The position numbers and the translations under genes are program-made. Positions 9,664-20,264 of a DNA stretch of 64,000 nt are shown one piece after another. Origin of the DNA: Ruminiclostridium papyrosolvens C7 (GTDB lineage: Bacteria > Bacillota > Clostridia > Acetivibrionales > DSM-1351); contig NZ_ATAY01000017.1 of NCBI RefSeq assembly GCF_000421965.1, forward strand, positions 1-64,000, read 5' to 3'. The notes beneath the pieces are model-generated. The model was given only the letters and a program-made list of their open reading frames with translations, was not told where the DNA came from and did not search any database. Every line of letters begins with the position of its first letter. The stretch's first letter is position 1.

Positions 9664-12600
9664 CCATCGCCTGCAACTCCGGCACAATGCACAATACCGT
9701 TAATCTGGTTATAGGATGCTTTAATTTTCTTCATTAAAACTTCCATCTTCTCAAAATCAGAAATATCTATACTATAATAATCCACTTGACTTCCTGACTT
9801 TTCAATCTCTTTAATACCCCTGATTTTATAACACATCTTTGCATCGCTATTTTCTTTCAGTATGGCTTCCCATTCACCCCGTTCAGGGAGTTTTGAACGA
9901 TTAAGCAGAATCAATTTAACATTCCCACGGGAAGCAAAATATTTACATATCTCTAACCCTATTCCTCCCAAACCGCCGCTTACTAGATAAACTCCTCCTT
10001 CACGGACAGTAATACCTCTTCTTTTTACACTATCAAATTTAAGACTAATATATTCCTCTATGTACCTTGCTCCATTTCTGTAAGCAGTTAAATACTCCTT
10101 AAAATCACCGGATATTTCATGTATAACTTCGTTTATACTCGTATTCTCATCTATATCCAGAAATCTGCACTTTATATTGCTATATTCCTGTCCGATTACT
10201 TTTCCCAACCCAAGTAAAGTAGCATTTTCCGGGGATATCTTTTTTTGATTTCCAACTACATCGTTTACATACTCAGAAAGTAAAACTATTTCTACGTCAA
10301 GTTCTGTATTACAATTCAATATAGCTTTGACAATATAAAACAGACTTTTTACACCCTGCTCTTGTGAATGTTCCAGCTGAGATATATTATCTATTTTTCC
10401 ACCGCTGCACATTGTAAGGGTGTGAATAATCTGTATTGATTTCCTATTATCCGTTAAAGCTTTTAGAAGGTTTGTGTAACTATTTTCGTTATTTTCAACC
10501 AAATATTCATACTCAGCTTGCTTAATAAAACGGTCACCTATTGAGGCTTCAAATACTGATGTACCGTTTTGTCTCAATTTGCCGGCAATAGCTGAACCAA
10601 AGTTTTCATTGTCTTTTAGGACTAACACAACATCAAGCTTTTTTTCTGTGTTATTACTTATAAGCTTTTTTTCAACCCATTTTGTTGTATAGAAAGATTT
10701 CACGGATACATCTGTGCTACGATTTTTTTTGTTTTTCACTTCCAGCCAACATCTGTTCTTTAGAAATGGATAAGTAGGTATTCGTACTCTTCTGCTGCCC
10801 CCACCTTTATATAACCTATCCCATTCCACATTAGCGCCCTGTACATATTTTTCGCATATATAATACATAAGTTCTTTATTTTTTTGAGAACTATTTATAA
10901 AATTATCCATACTTTTATTTGCAATATCACTAAGTTCGTTTCTTTGATTCTCACTGATTTCATTTCTATGTCTTGACTTATCTAACATGGATGCAATCTG
11001 ATATTCCCCATAAAAAACCCCTTGACTTTTATTAGTGTCAATTCTATATAAATTAATTGAATCTAACTTCTCTTTTATACTTTGTCCATAATCAACTACT
11101 AAGGCCAATCTATATTTTGAATGTTCTCTCCCTGTATTCGCAGTATAGCAAATATTATTTAAATCGTTGTCGGAAGTCTCTCTGAAGAAATCTTTATATA
11201 GCTGAACCAGTTGTATGAGTGATTCCTTTGATTTTGCAGAGATTGTAAGTACGTTTACCTGCTCTGACCTTTTTGGGAAGTTTTCTTTAATTCGAGGAGC
11301 CTCTTCTAAAACCATGTGGCAATTTGTTCCGCTGATTCCAAAAGAACTGACTCCACATCTGATTTTTGCATCCTCGGAAGGGACTTTGATTATTCTGTCA
11401 TTGATGTATACAGGTGAGTTTGCAAAATCTATATTATGATTAGGTCTGTAAAAATTAAGTAACGGAGGAATTTCCTTTTTATTTAAAATCAGTACTGCTT
11501 TTATCAGTCCGGCTATACCCGCTGCATCATCTAAATGGCCCAAATTAGCTTTTACCGATCCCACTGCACAAAACTGCTTTTTTTGTGTATAATTGCTGAA
11601 GGCTTTAGTTATCCCTTCTATTTCGATGGGATCTCCTAACTTTGTTCCTGTACCATGAGCCTCCATGTAGGAAATTGTATCAGGTTCTATTTTCCCGTCC
11701 TTCCATGCCCTAACTATAACATCTTCCTGTGCTGCCGGATTTGGAGCAGAAATTCCATTGGATGTCCCATCCTGATTTATTGCAGTTCCTTTTATTACTG
11801 CATATATATGATCTCCATCTTCAACTGCTTTACTCAGGGGCTTTAGCAATACAGCTGCAACACCCTCCCCTGAACCCGGACCATCTGAACTATCGTCAAA
11901 TGTTCTGGTTATCCCTTGGGGAGAACTTATTCCGATGTTTACTCCATCCTTAGGCTCTTCAGGAAGATATCTGAGCTTTATTGCACCGGAAAGTGCCATT
12001 TCGCATTCTTCATTCCGTATTGCCTGACATGCCTGATGTGTTGCTACCAGGGATGATGAGCAGGTTGTATCAATTAACATGCTTGGCCCTTTGAGATTTA
12101 GTATGTAGGATATTCTGCTTGCTACAATAGCCTTTATATTGCCGGGAATGGACAGATAACGCTGAGAGGGATCAACTGCTTCTATAAATTGCTTATATTC
12201 ATAATCAAACTCTACACTATATCCTAAGTACACCCCGGTTCTGGTACCCGCAAGTTTTTTCCCTCCATATCCAGAATCCTCTATTGCCTTCCAGGCAGTT
12301 TCTAGGAACATTCTCTGCTTGGGGTCCATTAATTGGGCTTCCTTAGGGGATATACGAAAAAAATCATAGTCAAATTTATCTATCTCTTTAAGATAGGCAT
12401 ATTTTGAGTATCGTATTTCATCAGGTGATTTTCCTTGCGCCATCAAGTAATCATCAGTATCCTGCTTTCTTTGTTCTGAAAATTCGCTCCTACAGTTAAC
12501 ACCATTTCGTAAAACCTCCCAAAACTCATCTACATTTGACGCTTTAGGAAATTCACAAGCTATCCCTATTATAGCTATATCTCTGTTTGAAATGGCTTTT

Positions 12601-12671
12601 ATTAAACCATCTTGTTCATTAAAGACATTAGAATTTTTTGTTTTGTCCAGATCTAAAAGTTTTTTAACCAT
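9642..12671 (-). CDS. N-terminal part of frameshifted PKS: KS and first half of KR (AT-less)
   Basis: About 1009 residues. A KS occupies about residues 30-455 (TTCSSS active Cys near 203, EAHGTGT, NLGHLD). A post-KS linker follows with no AT and no DH, then a KR nucleotide-binding half with SGGLGGIG near residue 900. The chain stops at GDGFYFKQG, in the middle of the KR, because one base is extra in the T5 run on the coding strand; the remaining KR and the ACP lie in the next frame. An ATG at 12683 is also in frame, but the ATG at 12671 is preceded by GGGGGATATA and the first has no ribosome site, so I chose 12671. With the shift corrected this is a KS-KR-ACP trans-AT module that would add one beta-hydroxy ketide unit. 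It follows the free-standing AT by about 40 bases. Confidence 0.88.
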   Translation of the reverse strand: MVKKLLDLDKTKNSNVFNEQDGLIKAISNRDIAIIGIACEFPKASNVDEFWEVLRNGVNCRSEFSEQRKQDTDDYLMAQGKSPDEIRYSKYAYLKEIDKFDYDFFRISPKEAQLMDPKQRMFLETAWKAIEDSGYGGKKLAGTRTGVYLGYSVEFDYEYKQFIEAVDPSQRYLSIPGNIKAIVASRISYILNLKGPSMLIDTTCSSSLVATHQACQAIRNEECEMALSGAIKLRYLPEEPKDGVNIGISSPQGITRTFDDSSDGPGSGEGVAAVLLKPLSKAVEDGDHIYAVIKGTAINQDGTSNGISAPNPAAQEDVIVRAWKDGKIEPDTISYMEAHGTGTKLGDPIEIEGITKAFSNYTQKKQFCAVGSVKANLGHLDDAAGIAGLIKAVLILNKKEIPPLLNFYRPNHNIDFANSPVYINDRIIKVPSEDAKIRCGVSSFGISGTNCHMVLEEAPRIKENFPKRSEQVNVLTISAKSKESLIQLVQLYKDFFRETSDNDLNNICYTANTGREHSKYRLALVVDYGQSIKEKLDSINLYRIDTNKSQGVFYGEYQIASMLDKSRHRNEISENQRNELSDIANKSMDNFINSSQKNKELMYYICEKYVQGANVEWDRLYKGGGSRRVRIPTYPFLKNRCWLEVKNKKNRSTDVSVKSFYTTKWVEKKLISNNTEKKLDVVLVLKDNENFGSAIAGKLRQNGTSVFEASIGDRFIKQAEYEYLVENNENSYTNLLKALTDNRKSIQIIHTLTMCSGGKIDNISQLEHSQEQGVKSLFYIVKAILNCNTELDVEIVLLSEYVNDVVGNQKKISPENATLLGLGKVIGQEYSNIKCRFLDIDENTSINEVIHEISGDFKEYLTAYRNGARYIEEYISLKFDSVKRRGITVREGGVYLVSGGLGGIGLEICKYFASRGNVKLILLNRSKLPERGEWEAILKENSDAKMCYKIRGIKEIEKSGSQVDYYSIDISDFEKMEVLMKKIKASYNQINGIVHCAGVAGDGFYFKQG
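9659..9663 (-). other. Frameshift point in KR (homopolymer A5/T5)
   Basis: On the coding strand the sequence GATGGTTTTTATTTTAAAC ends the upstream frame 19 bases later at TGA. Removing one T from the run of five gives D-G-F-I-L-N-K-D-E, which continues into the downstream frame and matches KR family sequence on both sides. The shift is therefore a single-base insertion relative to an intact gene. It could be a real mutation, a slippage site or a sequencing error; the sequence alone cannot decide. Confidence 0.85.
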
Positions 12672-12673
12672 TA

Positions 12674-12681
12674 TATCCCCC
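12674..12681 (-). promoter_or_regulatory. Ribosome binding site deciding the start of the KS-KR gene
   Basis: The coding strand reads GGGGGATATAATG, placing a G-rich Shine-Dalgarno about 5 bases before the ATG at 12671. The earlier in-frame ATG at 12683 overlaps this G-run and has only AT-rich sequence upstream. Confidence 0.55.
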
Positions 12682-12713
12682 ATTATCAGATAATTATTTT
12701 TCGGTAGTTGATA

Positions 12714-13973
12714 CTACTGAAAATCAGCGTCCCTGAAAAGATGTCCCAGACCGGTTTCGTCAAAAATCTGCTTAAATCTTTCTTCTTGTTCCTTAATATC
12801 AGTCTTTTTTGTAATAAACACTGTTTTTAGCATCCTTAGTGCTTCCGTCAATTGTTCAAGAGAAGGTTCCATATTGTTACCTTCCAGTTCCGCCAGTAAT
12901 TCCTGTACTCTCCGGTATGGCTCAACAACACCTGCTACATATTTATCGTTATCCCAATTCTTGTTTTTAGTGCATACTGCTATTGCGAGACACCTGACTA
13001 TAAGTTTTAATCTTGAGTCTTTACTATCACAATTACGGGGTTTAAGCTTATCTGTCAAAGAGGAAACATCTTCATTGTTGTCATAGGCATAAGCCAATAT
13101 GTCAGGTGTATTCCTTTTTGCCAGATTCTTCAGCACTGTTTTAGGCCCCATTTCAACAACGACCTCAACTCCGCATCTTTGCAGAAACTCCATGGATTCC
13201 TGCCATCTTACAGGACTTATTATTTGCGATTTCAGGTTCTCAGGTATGCTCTCCTTTGAAACATACGGTCTTGCGGATACGTTTGATATAACCGGATACT
13301 TTAATTCAACGAATTTATACTTTTTTAACTCTTCCCTCATTTCTTCTGCCGCAGGGTTCATTAAAGGACTGTGGAAAGGTGCACTTACTTTTAGCGGTAT
13401 TATTTTTGCACCTTTTGCCTTGAGGTTGTCCGCAGCGAGGTTCACCGCTTCTTTATGACCTGAGATAACAATCTGTTCAGGTGAATTATAGTTCGCTATA
13501 ACTACTACTCTTGATTCATCGGAGTTCAGTCCGCACTCTTCTTCAACCTCTCTTCTGCTTATGCCCGTAACTGCTGCCATAGCACCGATACCAATAGGTA
13601 CTGCCTTTTGCATAAACCTGCCGCGTTGCCTTACAATTTTAACAGCATCCGAGAATTCAATCGCCCCTGCACATGTCAAAGCTGATAGTTCTCCAAGGCT
13701 GTGTCCGGCGCAATAATGGGGTTCTATGCACAATTCCTGCTTGTATACCCGGAATTGTGCAACACTTAATGTTAAAATAGCAGGCTGTGTGTTTTCAGTT
13801 TTTGCCAGTTCTTCGGAGTCTCCTTCAAAACATAGCTTTTGAAGGTCAAATCCTAAAGTATCATTTGCCTCTTCAAAAGTTTCTCTCGCTATAGAGTGGG
13901 CATCACAGAGACTTTTCCCCATCCCCGTATATTGGGAACCTTGTCCCGGAAATAAAAAAGCAATTTTGTTCAT
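12714..13973 (-). CDS. Free-standing acyltransferase (trans-AT), malonyl-type
   Basis: A 419-residue discrete acyltransferase of the FabD/trans-AT family. Visible motifs are GQGSQ at residues 10-14, GHSLGE with the nucleophile Ser92, QRGRFM near 117-121 and APFHS with His201. The GIGAMAAV stretch near 127-134 is typical of malonyl-loading enzymes. About 100 extra C-terminal residues follow the AT core and resemble those of the second free-standing AT in this cluster, so the two are paralogues. It lies between a hybrid NRPS and an AT-less KS-KR-ACP gene. It is the natural supplier for the AT-less modules on the left and possibly for the module whose AT has decayed. Malonyl specificity is inferred from motifs only. 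Confidence 0.93.
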   Translation of the reverse strand: MNKIAFLFPGQGSQYTGMGKSLCDAHSIARETFEEANDTLGFDLQKLCFEGDSEELAKTENTQPAILTLSVAQFRVYKQELCIEPHYCAGHSLGELSALTCAGAIEFSDAVKIVRQRGRFMQKAVPIGIGAMAAVTGISRREVEEECGLNSDESRVVVIANYNSPEQIVISGHKEAVNLAADNLKAKGAKIIPLKVSAPFHSPLMNPAAEEMREELKKYKFVELKYPVISNVSARPYVSKESIPENLKSQIISPVRWQESMEFLQRCGVEVVVEMGPKTVLKNLAKRNTPDILAYAYDNNEDVSSLTDKLKPRNCDSKDSRLKLIVRCLAIAVCTKNKNWDNDKYVAGVVEPYRRVQELLAELEGNNMEPSLEQLTEALRMLKTVFITKKTDIKEQEERFKQIFDETGLGHLFRDADFQ

Positions 13974-13986
13974 ATTTATTCCCCTT

Positions 13987-16900
13987 TTAATTGATATTTT
14001 CTGTTAGTGCCTCAATTACCCTGATATATGTTTTTATCATTTCCATCACCTTTTCCTGTCTCAACCTGTGATGGTTATAAATACATATAAAATCTATTTC
14101 CTCATCTGAATTGTTCACTTTTAAGATGACATCATATATGTCCGAAAGGTTCTCTAATTTATAGTCTGCAAAGGAAAAAGATGATGCAATCGAATAATTG
14201 TCCCTGCTCAGTTCAAATATATCTCTATCATCCAAGTTGTACGTGTATAAAGCTTCATCACCTGTACATTTTTCATAAACTGTCAGCAGAAGGTTTTCTA
14301 TACTTGAAATCTCTGACATATCTATGTCCAATCCACGAACACCGTCCAAGACCTTTGGCTCCCTAAGAATATTGGCAGAGATTTCATCCTCTTCTGTTAT
14401 TTCATGCAAGAGATACATATATGCCGTTAAAAGTATGTATTGTACTTCAATATTTTTCAAGCCGGCCAAGCGACTTAATTTTTCCTTTAAAGCCTCGGGA
14501 ATCTTGAATACAAAAGTTGAATGTTCTACCGGGCTATCATCTGTTCTAAAATAATCTTCTGGAAATTTAACGGTCTTTATATGGACTTTCTTTTTATCTG
14601 CCTTTTTCTTCAATATTAACTCAGTCAATTTTGAAATGGTGGGGTATGTAAACAAATCAGCCACACTTACTTTTGACGGGTAAACACTGTTTATCATCGA
14701 ATGAACTTGAATAAGAAGCATGGAATTACCTCCTATTTCAAAAAAGTTATCTTCAACACCAATCCTTTCAGTTCCAAGAACTTCATGCCATATATTGACC
14801 AACCTGTCTTCTGTCTCATTCTTTGGAGCAACATATTCTGTCTGTGTAAGCAAATCTCCGCCGGGTTCAGGTAATGCCTTCCTGTCAAGTTTCCCATTCT
14901 GAGAGAGGGGAATTTTATCTAATTGCACAATGTAGGAAGGAATCATATACTCAGGTAATTTTTTAGCCAAAAAGTCCTTCAATTCCTGAATTTTTATGGC
15001 TTTTTCTCCGACTACGTAGGCACACAGGTATCTATTAGAATTTTTCCCTTCCCATGGTATAACTACTGCCTGATTTATAAGGCTATGGTTCAGAAGTTGG
15101 TTTTCAATTTCCTCCAGTTCAATCCTGTAACCTCTTAGCTTTACTTGATTGTCGCCCCTGCCTAAATATTCTATTTCTCCATTTTCAAGTATTCTGGCCA
15201 TGTCACCTGTATAATAGATTCTGTCATCGGCAGTTTGATTAAACTTATTTCGGGAGAACTTTCTTTCTGTCTCGATTATATCCGTGTAACCTCTTCCTGT
15301 ATTTTTTCCACCTATGGCAAGTTCTCCGGGTACACCTACAGGCAATAACTGTTTAAATTGATTTACAACAAAAACTTCAATATTGGGAAGAGGCTTACCT
15401 ATAGTTACAACATCGTCACAGGTTAAATCCTTTGAGGTAGCCCACACAGTCGCTTCTGTAGGTCCGTACATATTATAGACCTTGTTTTTATATTTCTGCT
15501 TTAAGCTAATCAGAAGGTTTCCCGGTAAAGCTTCTCCTCCCACTGCCAAGAGTTTTACCCTGTCCCAGATGAGAGAACTGCCCTCAAAATCCAGCAACAT
15601 TTTCAATCTTGATGGTGTCAAATGAAGTAAGTCTACATTCTTTTCAATGATTATTGAGATTAATACACCAGGGTCCTGCTGTTCCTCGTTTGTGGCTATA
15701 ACAATGGAAGCTCCATGTGCCAGTGGTAGTAGCAATTCTGACACCGATAAATCAAAAGAGACGGATGCAAGGGCCAAAAATCTATTCTCACAGGAAAATT
15801 CTATTCTTTCTTTCATAGCCTGAACAAAGTTTATTAAATTGCCATGCTCAATATATACACCTTTGGGATTACCTGTGGAACCTGATGTAAATATCAGATA
15901 TGCCAGATTATTTCTTTCGATATCTGTCTCTCTATATATTTGCTCTCCTGTAAAGTACTTATTATCAAAAATATTAATTATTTCTAAATTTGCCTCAGAA
16001 AAATCAAACCTATCAGAAACCTTGTCCTCTGTAATTAACAGTCTGGCTTTGCTTTGGCTTATTATACGGGATATCCTGTCCAGAGGATACCTTGTGTCTA
16101 CGGGCACATACGCCCCTCCGGCTTTTAACACTGCTAAAATGGCTATCATCATTTCAACGGAACGATCCACAAGAATACAGCAGGTCTCTTCTTTTTTCAG
16201 ACCCCTTGATTGCAAATAGCATGCTAAAGAATTCGCTTTGCTATTTAACTCTCCATATGTAATTTCTTCATTTTTACATATTATAGCAATCCTCTCCGGA
16301 TATTTTTCAACCTGCTCATTAAATATTTCGGTAAATGTCCTGTAAGGAGGAAAACTTACGGAAGTTTGATGAATTTCAGAAAGCATCTTGTACTTTTCCT
16401 GCTCCGGGATTATTTCAAAATCCTTTAATTTTAACTCAGGGTTGTGCGAAGCCTGAGTTAAAACATATATGTAAATATCAATAAATCTTTGAATGGTAGT
16501 TTCTTTAAAAAGCATGGTACAATATTCAAATTCCATTTTAAGACTGTTATTATCCTCAGTCCCCTGTAACTTCAAATCAACCTGCGCCTTTTTATTAATA
16601 AAATTATATGCCCTGATATCAAATTCGGGATTTTCGACATCTCCTCTTTTCATATTATGAAGAATAAACATAATATCAAATATTGGATTTCTGCTGCTGT
16701 CCCTCTTTACTGAAATCATGTCTACAAGATCGTCAAATTGATAATCTTGATTTTGAAATGCTTCAAAGGTCTCCTTTTTAACCAAACCAAGAAATTCCCT
16801 GAAAGACATATCACTATTGATTCTATTTCTTAAAGCCAGAATATTTACAAAGTTACCGATAATATTTTGTAAATCAGTATGGTTTCTTCCGGCTGTTGCA

Positions 16901-19900
16901 GTACCGACAACAATATCATCCTGATTGGTGATTTTGTAAATAAACACCTCATAAATAGATAGCAGTACCACGAATAATGTTGCATTTTCACTTAGTGCAA
17001 GATTTTTAAGCCCATTTGTAGCATGAGAATCAATTTCAAAGCTTAAACTGGCTCCTTCGAAGCTCTGTTTACCCGGCCTTATAAAATCATAGGGAAGGTT
17101 TACTGCTGGAATGTCCCCGTCGAATTTCCCATGCCAGTATTCTTCCTGATTTTTTATACGATTTTTGTATTCATTGCACTGCTGCCATTCCACATAATCC
17201 TTATAAGTAAGCTTTAAAGGCTCCAAATCCTTATCTGAATATATTTCTGAAAATTCATTAATAAAAATCTCTGTAGAAACACCATCAGACACTATGTGAT
17301 GCATATCTACGCAAAAAATATACTTTTTAGCTTTTATTTTAATAAGGCAGGCCCTTATCAAAGGTGCGCAATCCAATCGAAATGGCTTTACAAAATTGGT
17401 TACTATTTCATTTGACCCTTCTTCGCTTTCCTCATAATATTCCATGGAGAAACTAAAGTTGTTGTGTACCTTCTGCATTGGGCTTTGTCCTATGACTTCA
17501 AATGAAGTCCGGAGCACTTCATGCCTTTCTATCATCTTTGTAAAGGTATCTTCAAGTTTGTCCCGATGGACTTCTCCTTCTATTTCAACAACTATTGGCA
17601 TATTGTGAGCAGTACTATCAGGCTCAATGCTTTGCAGCAGATAAAACCTCTTCTGTGCGGATGAAAGAGGATAATACTCTTTTGGTCGCGCCGGTAAAAT
17701 TTTTATATAATCCTCTTGCTTTGATTCCGTAATATATGTTGCAGTATCTCTTATAGATGATTTCTGGATAAAATCCAGCAGTTGTATATCCTGGTTGAAT
17801 TCCTTCTTCAACCTCTCTATTAAAATAACAGCACTTAATGAATGACCCCCAAGTTCAAAAAAGCTTTCCACTACGCTAATCTCAGATTTGTCCCTGTCAA
17901 GCACCTCTTCCCATAAATCTACAAGTTTCCTTTCCAGGGAATTCTCAGGCAAAATCACTTCTCTTCGGTCATTATGGCTTATTTTCAGTAGAGCCTTTCT
18001 GTCAATTTTTCCATGCTGTGTAAGAGGAATTTCTTCTATTTGAGTAATTTGTTCCGGAACCATATAATAAGGCAGGAAACCTGACAAAAACTCCTTTAGT
18101 TTATTTGTGTATATCCTTATGTCGGAAGTAATAAAAGCAGTTAATATTTTTTCTTTATTACTATCTTCCTTAACAACGGCTACTGCATCCTTTATTCCTT
18201 GGAAATTCCTTATTTGCGCTTCAATTTCGCCTAATTCAATTCTGTAACCCCGTATTTTTATCTGATGGTCAATTCTTCCCAGAAATCTTATATTCCCATC
18301 ACCTTCACAAACAGCGATGTCCCCTGTACGATATATTCTTTTACCCTCTATGTACGAACTGTTTACAAAGCGCTCTTGTGTTAAGGAAAGATTATTCATA
18401 TACCCTCTGGCAAGACCAATTCCTGCCAGACACAGTTCTCCGGGTATTGCAACAGGATTCAGTTTTCCTTCATGGTTTAATATCAGGCACTTAACATTGT
18501 CGATAGGTTTACCTATCAATACTTTCTGACATCCTTCCTTCAGTTCAAAGAAAGTGCTGCAAACACTGTTTTCCGTAGGGCCGTACTCATTTATTAACCT
18601 TACATTTCCAAACGCCTTAAAATGCTGGCTGACCAGATCTGTTGAAAAGCTTTCACCTGCTACGGTTACTACTCTTAAAGATGTCAAATAATCCTTTAGC
18701 TGACTTAAAAAAAGCTTATAATAGCTTGGGGTTATAAGAAAATGCGTAACCGGGTTATTTAAAAGTACTCTTTTCAAATGCTCGATATTCAGTTTATGTT
18801 CCTCTTCAATAAGAATAATGGATGCCCCTGATGATAAAGGAGTAAATAAATCTTCTATAGAGCTGTCAAATGAAAATGAAGGTATTTGGAGGATTACATC
18901 CTGCTGGTCAAAGCTATAACAATTTTTTCTCCATATTATTGTATTTACTATTGATTTGTGTTCTATAAGAACACCCTTGGGATTACCGGTAGAGCCTGAG
19001 GTATATATTATATAAGCTAAATCACCGGGTTCTACCTCTTTTTTGTTTTCTATACTAAGTTCAGGAATATATTCATAATCGGATAATTCAATAACAGTAC
19101 CTTTGAAATCAATTCCTGTTTTTTGCTGAGTTGTGATTAAAAGGACTTGAATATTGCTGTCTTTTATAATGTACTCCAACCTGTCTTTCGGAAGGTTAGG
19201 ATTTAGAACAAGAAAACAGGCTCCTGCTTGTAGAACCGCAAGCATACTTATTACGGTTTCAATTGTTCTATCGCCTATTATACCTATTATGTGACCCTTA
19301 CCATATCCATTTGAGTTCAGTACTTCCGCCATATGGTTAGATTTACCATAAAGTGAATTGTAAGTAATGCTACTTTCTTTATCACCGGAGAAGCTGACAA
19401 ACTTCAGTGCAGTTTTATCAGGAGTTTTTTTAACCTGCTTGTCCACCAAGTCAATAAGGGTAAGCTCTTTTTGGTCTTGTCTCATATTTCCGCTCAGACA
19501 TTCCAGAATGTTATTTTTTTCAGTCTCGTTAACCAACTCAATATCTTTTATGTAAATATTGAGATCATCCAACATCTGGCTCAATATATTACTAAAAGAA
19601 TTAAAGATAGCAGAAATTGTTCCGTCCGTGTAAATGATTGAATTGTAAACAATAGAAACCGACAGTTTTTCTATATCCCTTTTAACTGCAACGGCAATGT
19701 CATTATGTATACTGTTTCTTTTTATGTCATTTAAAAGCTCCAAGTCATGTATATCTTCCATCATAAACAAATATCTCGTTATACAGTCGGTTTTTTCATG
19801 ATCAATTTCATTTATGATTCTGTCTACAGGATAATATTGATACTTATATGCCTCCGTTACTGTTTGTTTCAAGGATAAGAGTAAATCCTTCGCCGATAAG

Positions 19901-20253
19901 CCGCCTTTAATAAAATCGCGTATGACAACATATTTATTGAACCTGCAATCTGCTTTTTTATAAACAGGAACTGCAATAGAGATATCACTTATACCTGAAG
20001 TTTTATAAAATAAGATTTTAAAACATTCCAGAAGTATAACAAACATGGATAAATCATTGCCTTTTGATATCTGGAGTAATTTTTCGTATACTTTGCCGCT
20101 TAAATCAAAACTACCGGTGCAACTCTCATACCGGGCAGACCTTGGAGATTCTGCGATTATTTCCGTTTCAACGGATAATGCTTCCAGTTTCTTCAACCAG
20201 TATTCTTTTGCATTTTCAAATTCAGTTGTTTCAAAAATCCTATTATCATTCAC
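13987..20253 (-). CDS. NRPS: half C-A-T-C-A-T-half C
   Basis: A 2088-residue two-module NRPS with a GTGAGGT ribosome site. Residues 1-230 resemble only the C-terminal lobe of a condensation domain; the HHxxxDG lobe is missing. Next come A1 (about 265-770, YTSGSTGNPKG near 418), T1 (ELGGHSLSAV near 798), a full C (HHIVSDG near 986), A2 (about 1300-1790, FTSGSTGNPKG near 1460), T2 (EIGGNSMLL near 1840), and another C-lobe-like remnant from about 1900 to the end. The previous megasynthase ends in a complete C domain, which may serve A1/T1. My pocket readings are D-S-E-L-T-A-E-V-C for A1 and D-L-S-H-A-G-M-V-W for A2. Neither is assigned; the acidic residues in A1 would suit a basic side chain, but this is only a hint. 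No E or TE domain is present. Confidence 0.94.
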   Translation of the reverse strand: MNDNRIFETTEFENAKEYWLKKLEALSVETEIIAESPRSARYESCTGSFDLSGKVYEKLLQISKGNDLSMFVILLECFKILFYKTSGISDISIAVPVYKKADCRFNKYVVIRDFIKGGLSAKDLLLSLKQTVTEAYKYQYYPVDRIINEIDHEKTDCITRYLFMMEDIHDLELLNDIKRNSIHNDIAVAVKRDIEKLSVSIVYNSIIYTDGTISAIFNSFSNILSQMLDDLNIYIKDIELVNETEKNNILECLSGNMRQDQKELTLIDLVDKQVKKTPDKTALKFVSFSGDKESSITYNSLYGKSNHMAEVLNSNGYGKGHIIGIIGDRTIETVISMLAVLQAGACFLVLNPNLPKDRLEYIIKDSNIQVLLITTQQKTGIDFKGTVIELSDYEYIPELSIENKKEVEPGDLAYIIYTSGSTGNPKGVLIEHKSIVNTIIWRKNCYSFDQQDVILQIPSFSFDSSIEDLFTPLSSGASIILIEEEHKLNIEHLKRVLLNNPVTHFLITPSYYKLFLSQLKDYLTSLRVVTVAGESFSTDLVSQHFKAFGNVRLINEYGPTENSVCSTFFELKEGCQKVLIGKPIDNVKCLILNHEGKLNPVAIPGELCLAGIGLARGYMNNLSLTQERFVNSSYIEGKRIYRTGDIAVCEGDGNIRFLGRIDHQIKIRGYRIELGEIEAQIRNFQGIKDAVAVVKEDSNKEKILTAFITSDIRIYTNKLKEFLSGFLPYYMVPEQITQIEEIPLTQHGKIDRKALLKISHNDRREVILPENSLERKLVDLWEEVLDRDKSEISVVESFFELGGHSLSAVILIERLKKEFNQDIQLLDFIQKSSIRDTATYITESKQEDYIKILPARPKEYYPLSSAQKRFYLLQSIEPDSTAHNMPIVVEIEGEVHRDKLEDTFTKMIERHEVLRTSFEVIGQSPMQKVHNNFSFSMEYYEESEEGSNEIVTNFVKPFRLDCAPLIRACLIKIKAKKYIFCVDMHHIVSDGVSTEIFINEFSEIYSDKDLEPLKLTYKDYVEWQQCNEYKNRIKNQEEYWHGKFDGDIPAVNLPYDFIRPGKQSFEGASLSFEIDSHATNGLKNLALSENATLFVVLLSIYEVFIYKITNQDDIVVGTATAGRNHTDLQNIIGNFVNILALRNRINSDMSFREFLGLVKKETFEAFQNQDYQFDDLVDMISVKRDSSRNPIFDIMFILHNMKRGDVENPEFDIRAYNFINKKAQVDLKLQGTEDNNSLKMEFEYCTMLFKETTIQRFIDIYIYVLTQASHNPELKLKDFEIIPEQEKYKMLSEIHQTSVSFPPYRTFTEIFNEQVEKYPERIAIICKNEEITYGELNSKANSLACYLQSRGLKKEETCCILVDRSVEMMIAILAVLKAGGAYVPVDTRYPLDRISRIISQSKARLLITEDKVSDRFDFSEANLEIINIFDNKYFTGEQIYRETDIERNNLAYLIFTSGSTGNPKGVYIEHGNLINFVQAMKERIEFSCENRFLALASVSFDLSVSELLLPLAHGASIVIATNEEQQDPGVLISIIIEKNVDLLHLTPSRLKMLLDFEGSSLIWDRVKLLAVGGEALPGNLLISLKQKYKNKVYNMYGPTEATVWATSKDLTCDDVVTIGKPLPNIEVFVVNQFKQLLPVGVPGELAIGGKNTGRGYTDIIETERKFSRNKFNQTADDRIYYTGDMARILENGEIEYLGRGDNQVKLRGYRIELEEIENQLLNHSLINQAVVIPWEGKNSNRYLCAYVVGEKAIKIQELKDFLAKKLPEYMIPSYIVQLDKIPLSQNGKLDRKALPEPGGDLLTQTEYVAPKNETEDRLVNIWHEVLGTERIGVEDNFFEIGGNSMLLIQVHSMINSVYPSKVSVADLFTYPTISKLTELILKKKADKKKVHIKTVKFPEDYFRTDDSPVEHSTFVFKIPEALKEKLSRLAGLKNIEVQYILLTAYMYLLHEITEEDEISANILREPKVLDGVRGLDIDMSEISSIENLLLTVYEKCTGDEALYTYNLDDRDIFELSRDNYSIASSFSFADYKLENLSDIYDVILKVNNSDEEIDFICIYNHHRLRQEKVMEMIKTYIRVIEALTENIN

Positions 20254-20264
20254 TGTATTTTACC

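Noticed and set aside
8864-9694. An independent small KR-ACP gene starting at TTG 9694
   Set aside because: The start falls in the middle of a KR fold, there is no ribosome site, and the upstream frame supplies the missing half exactly. A frameshift explains both pieces.
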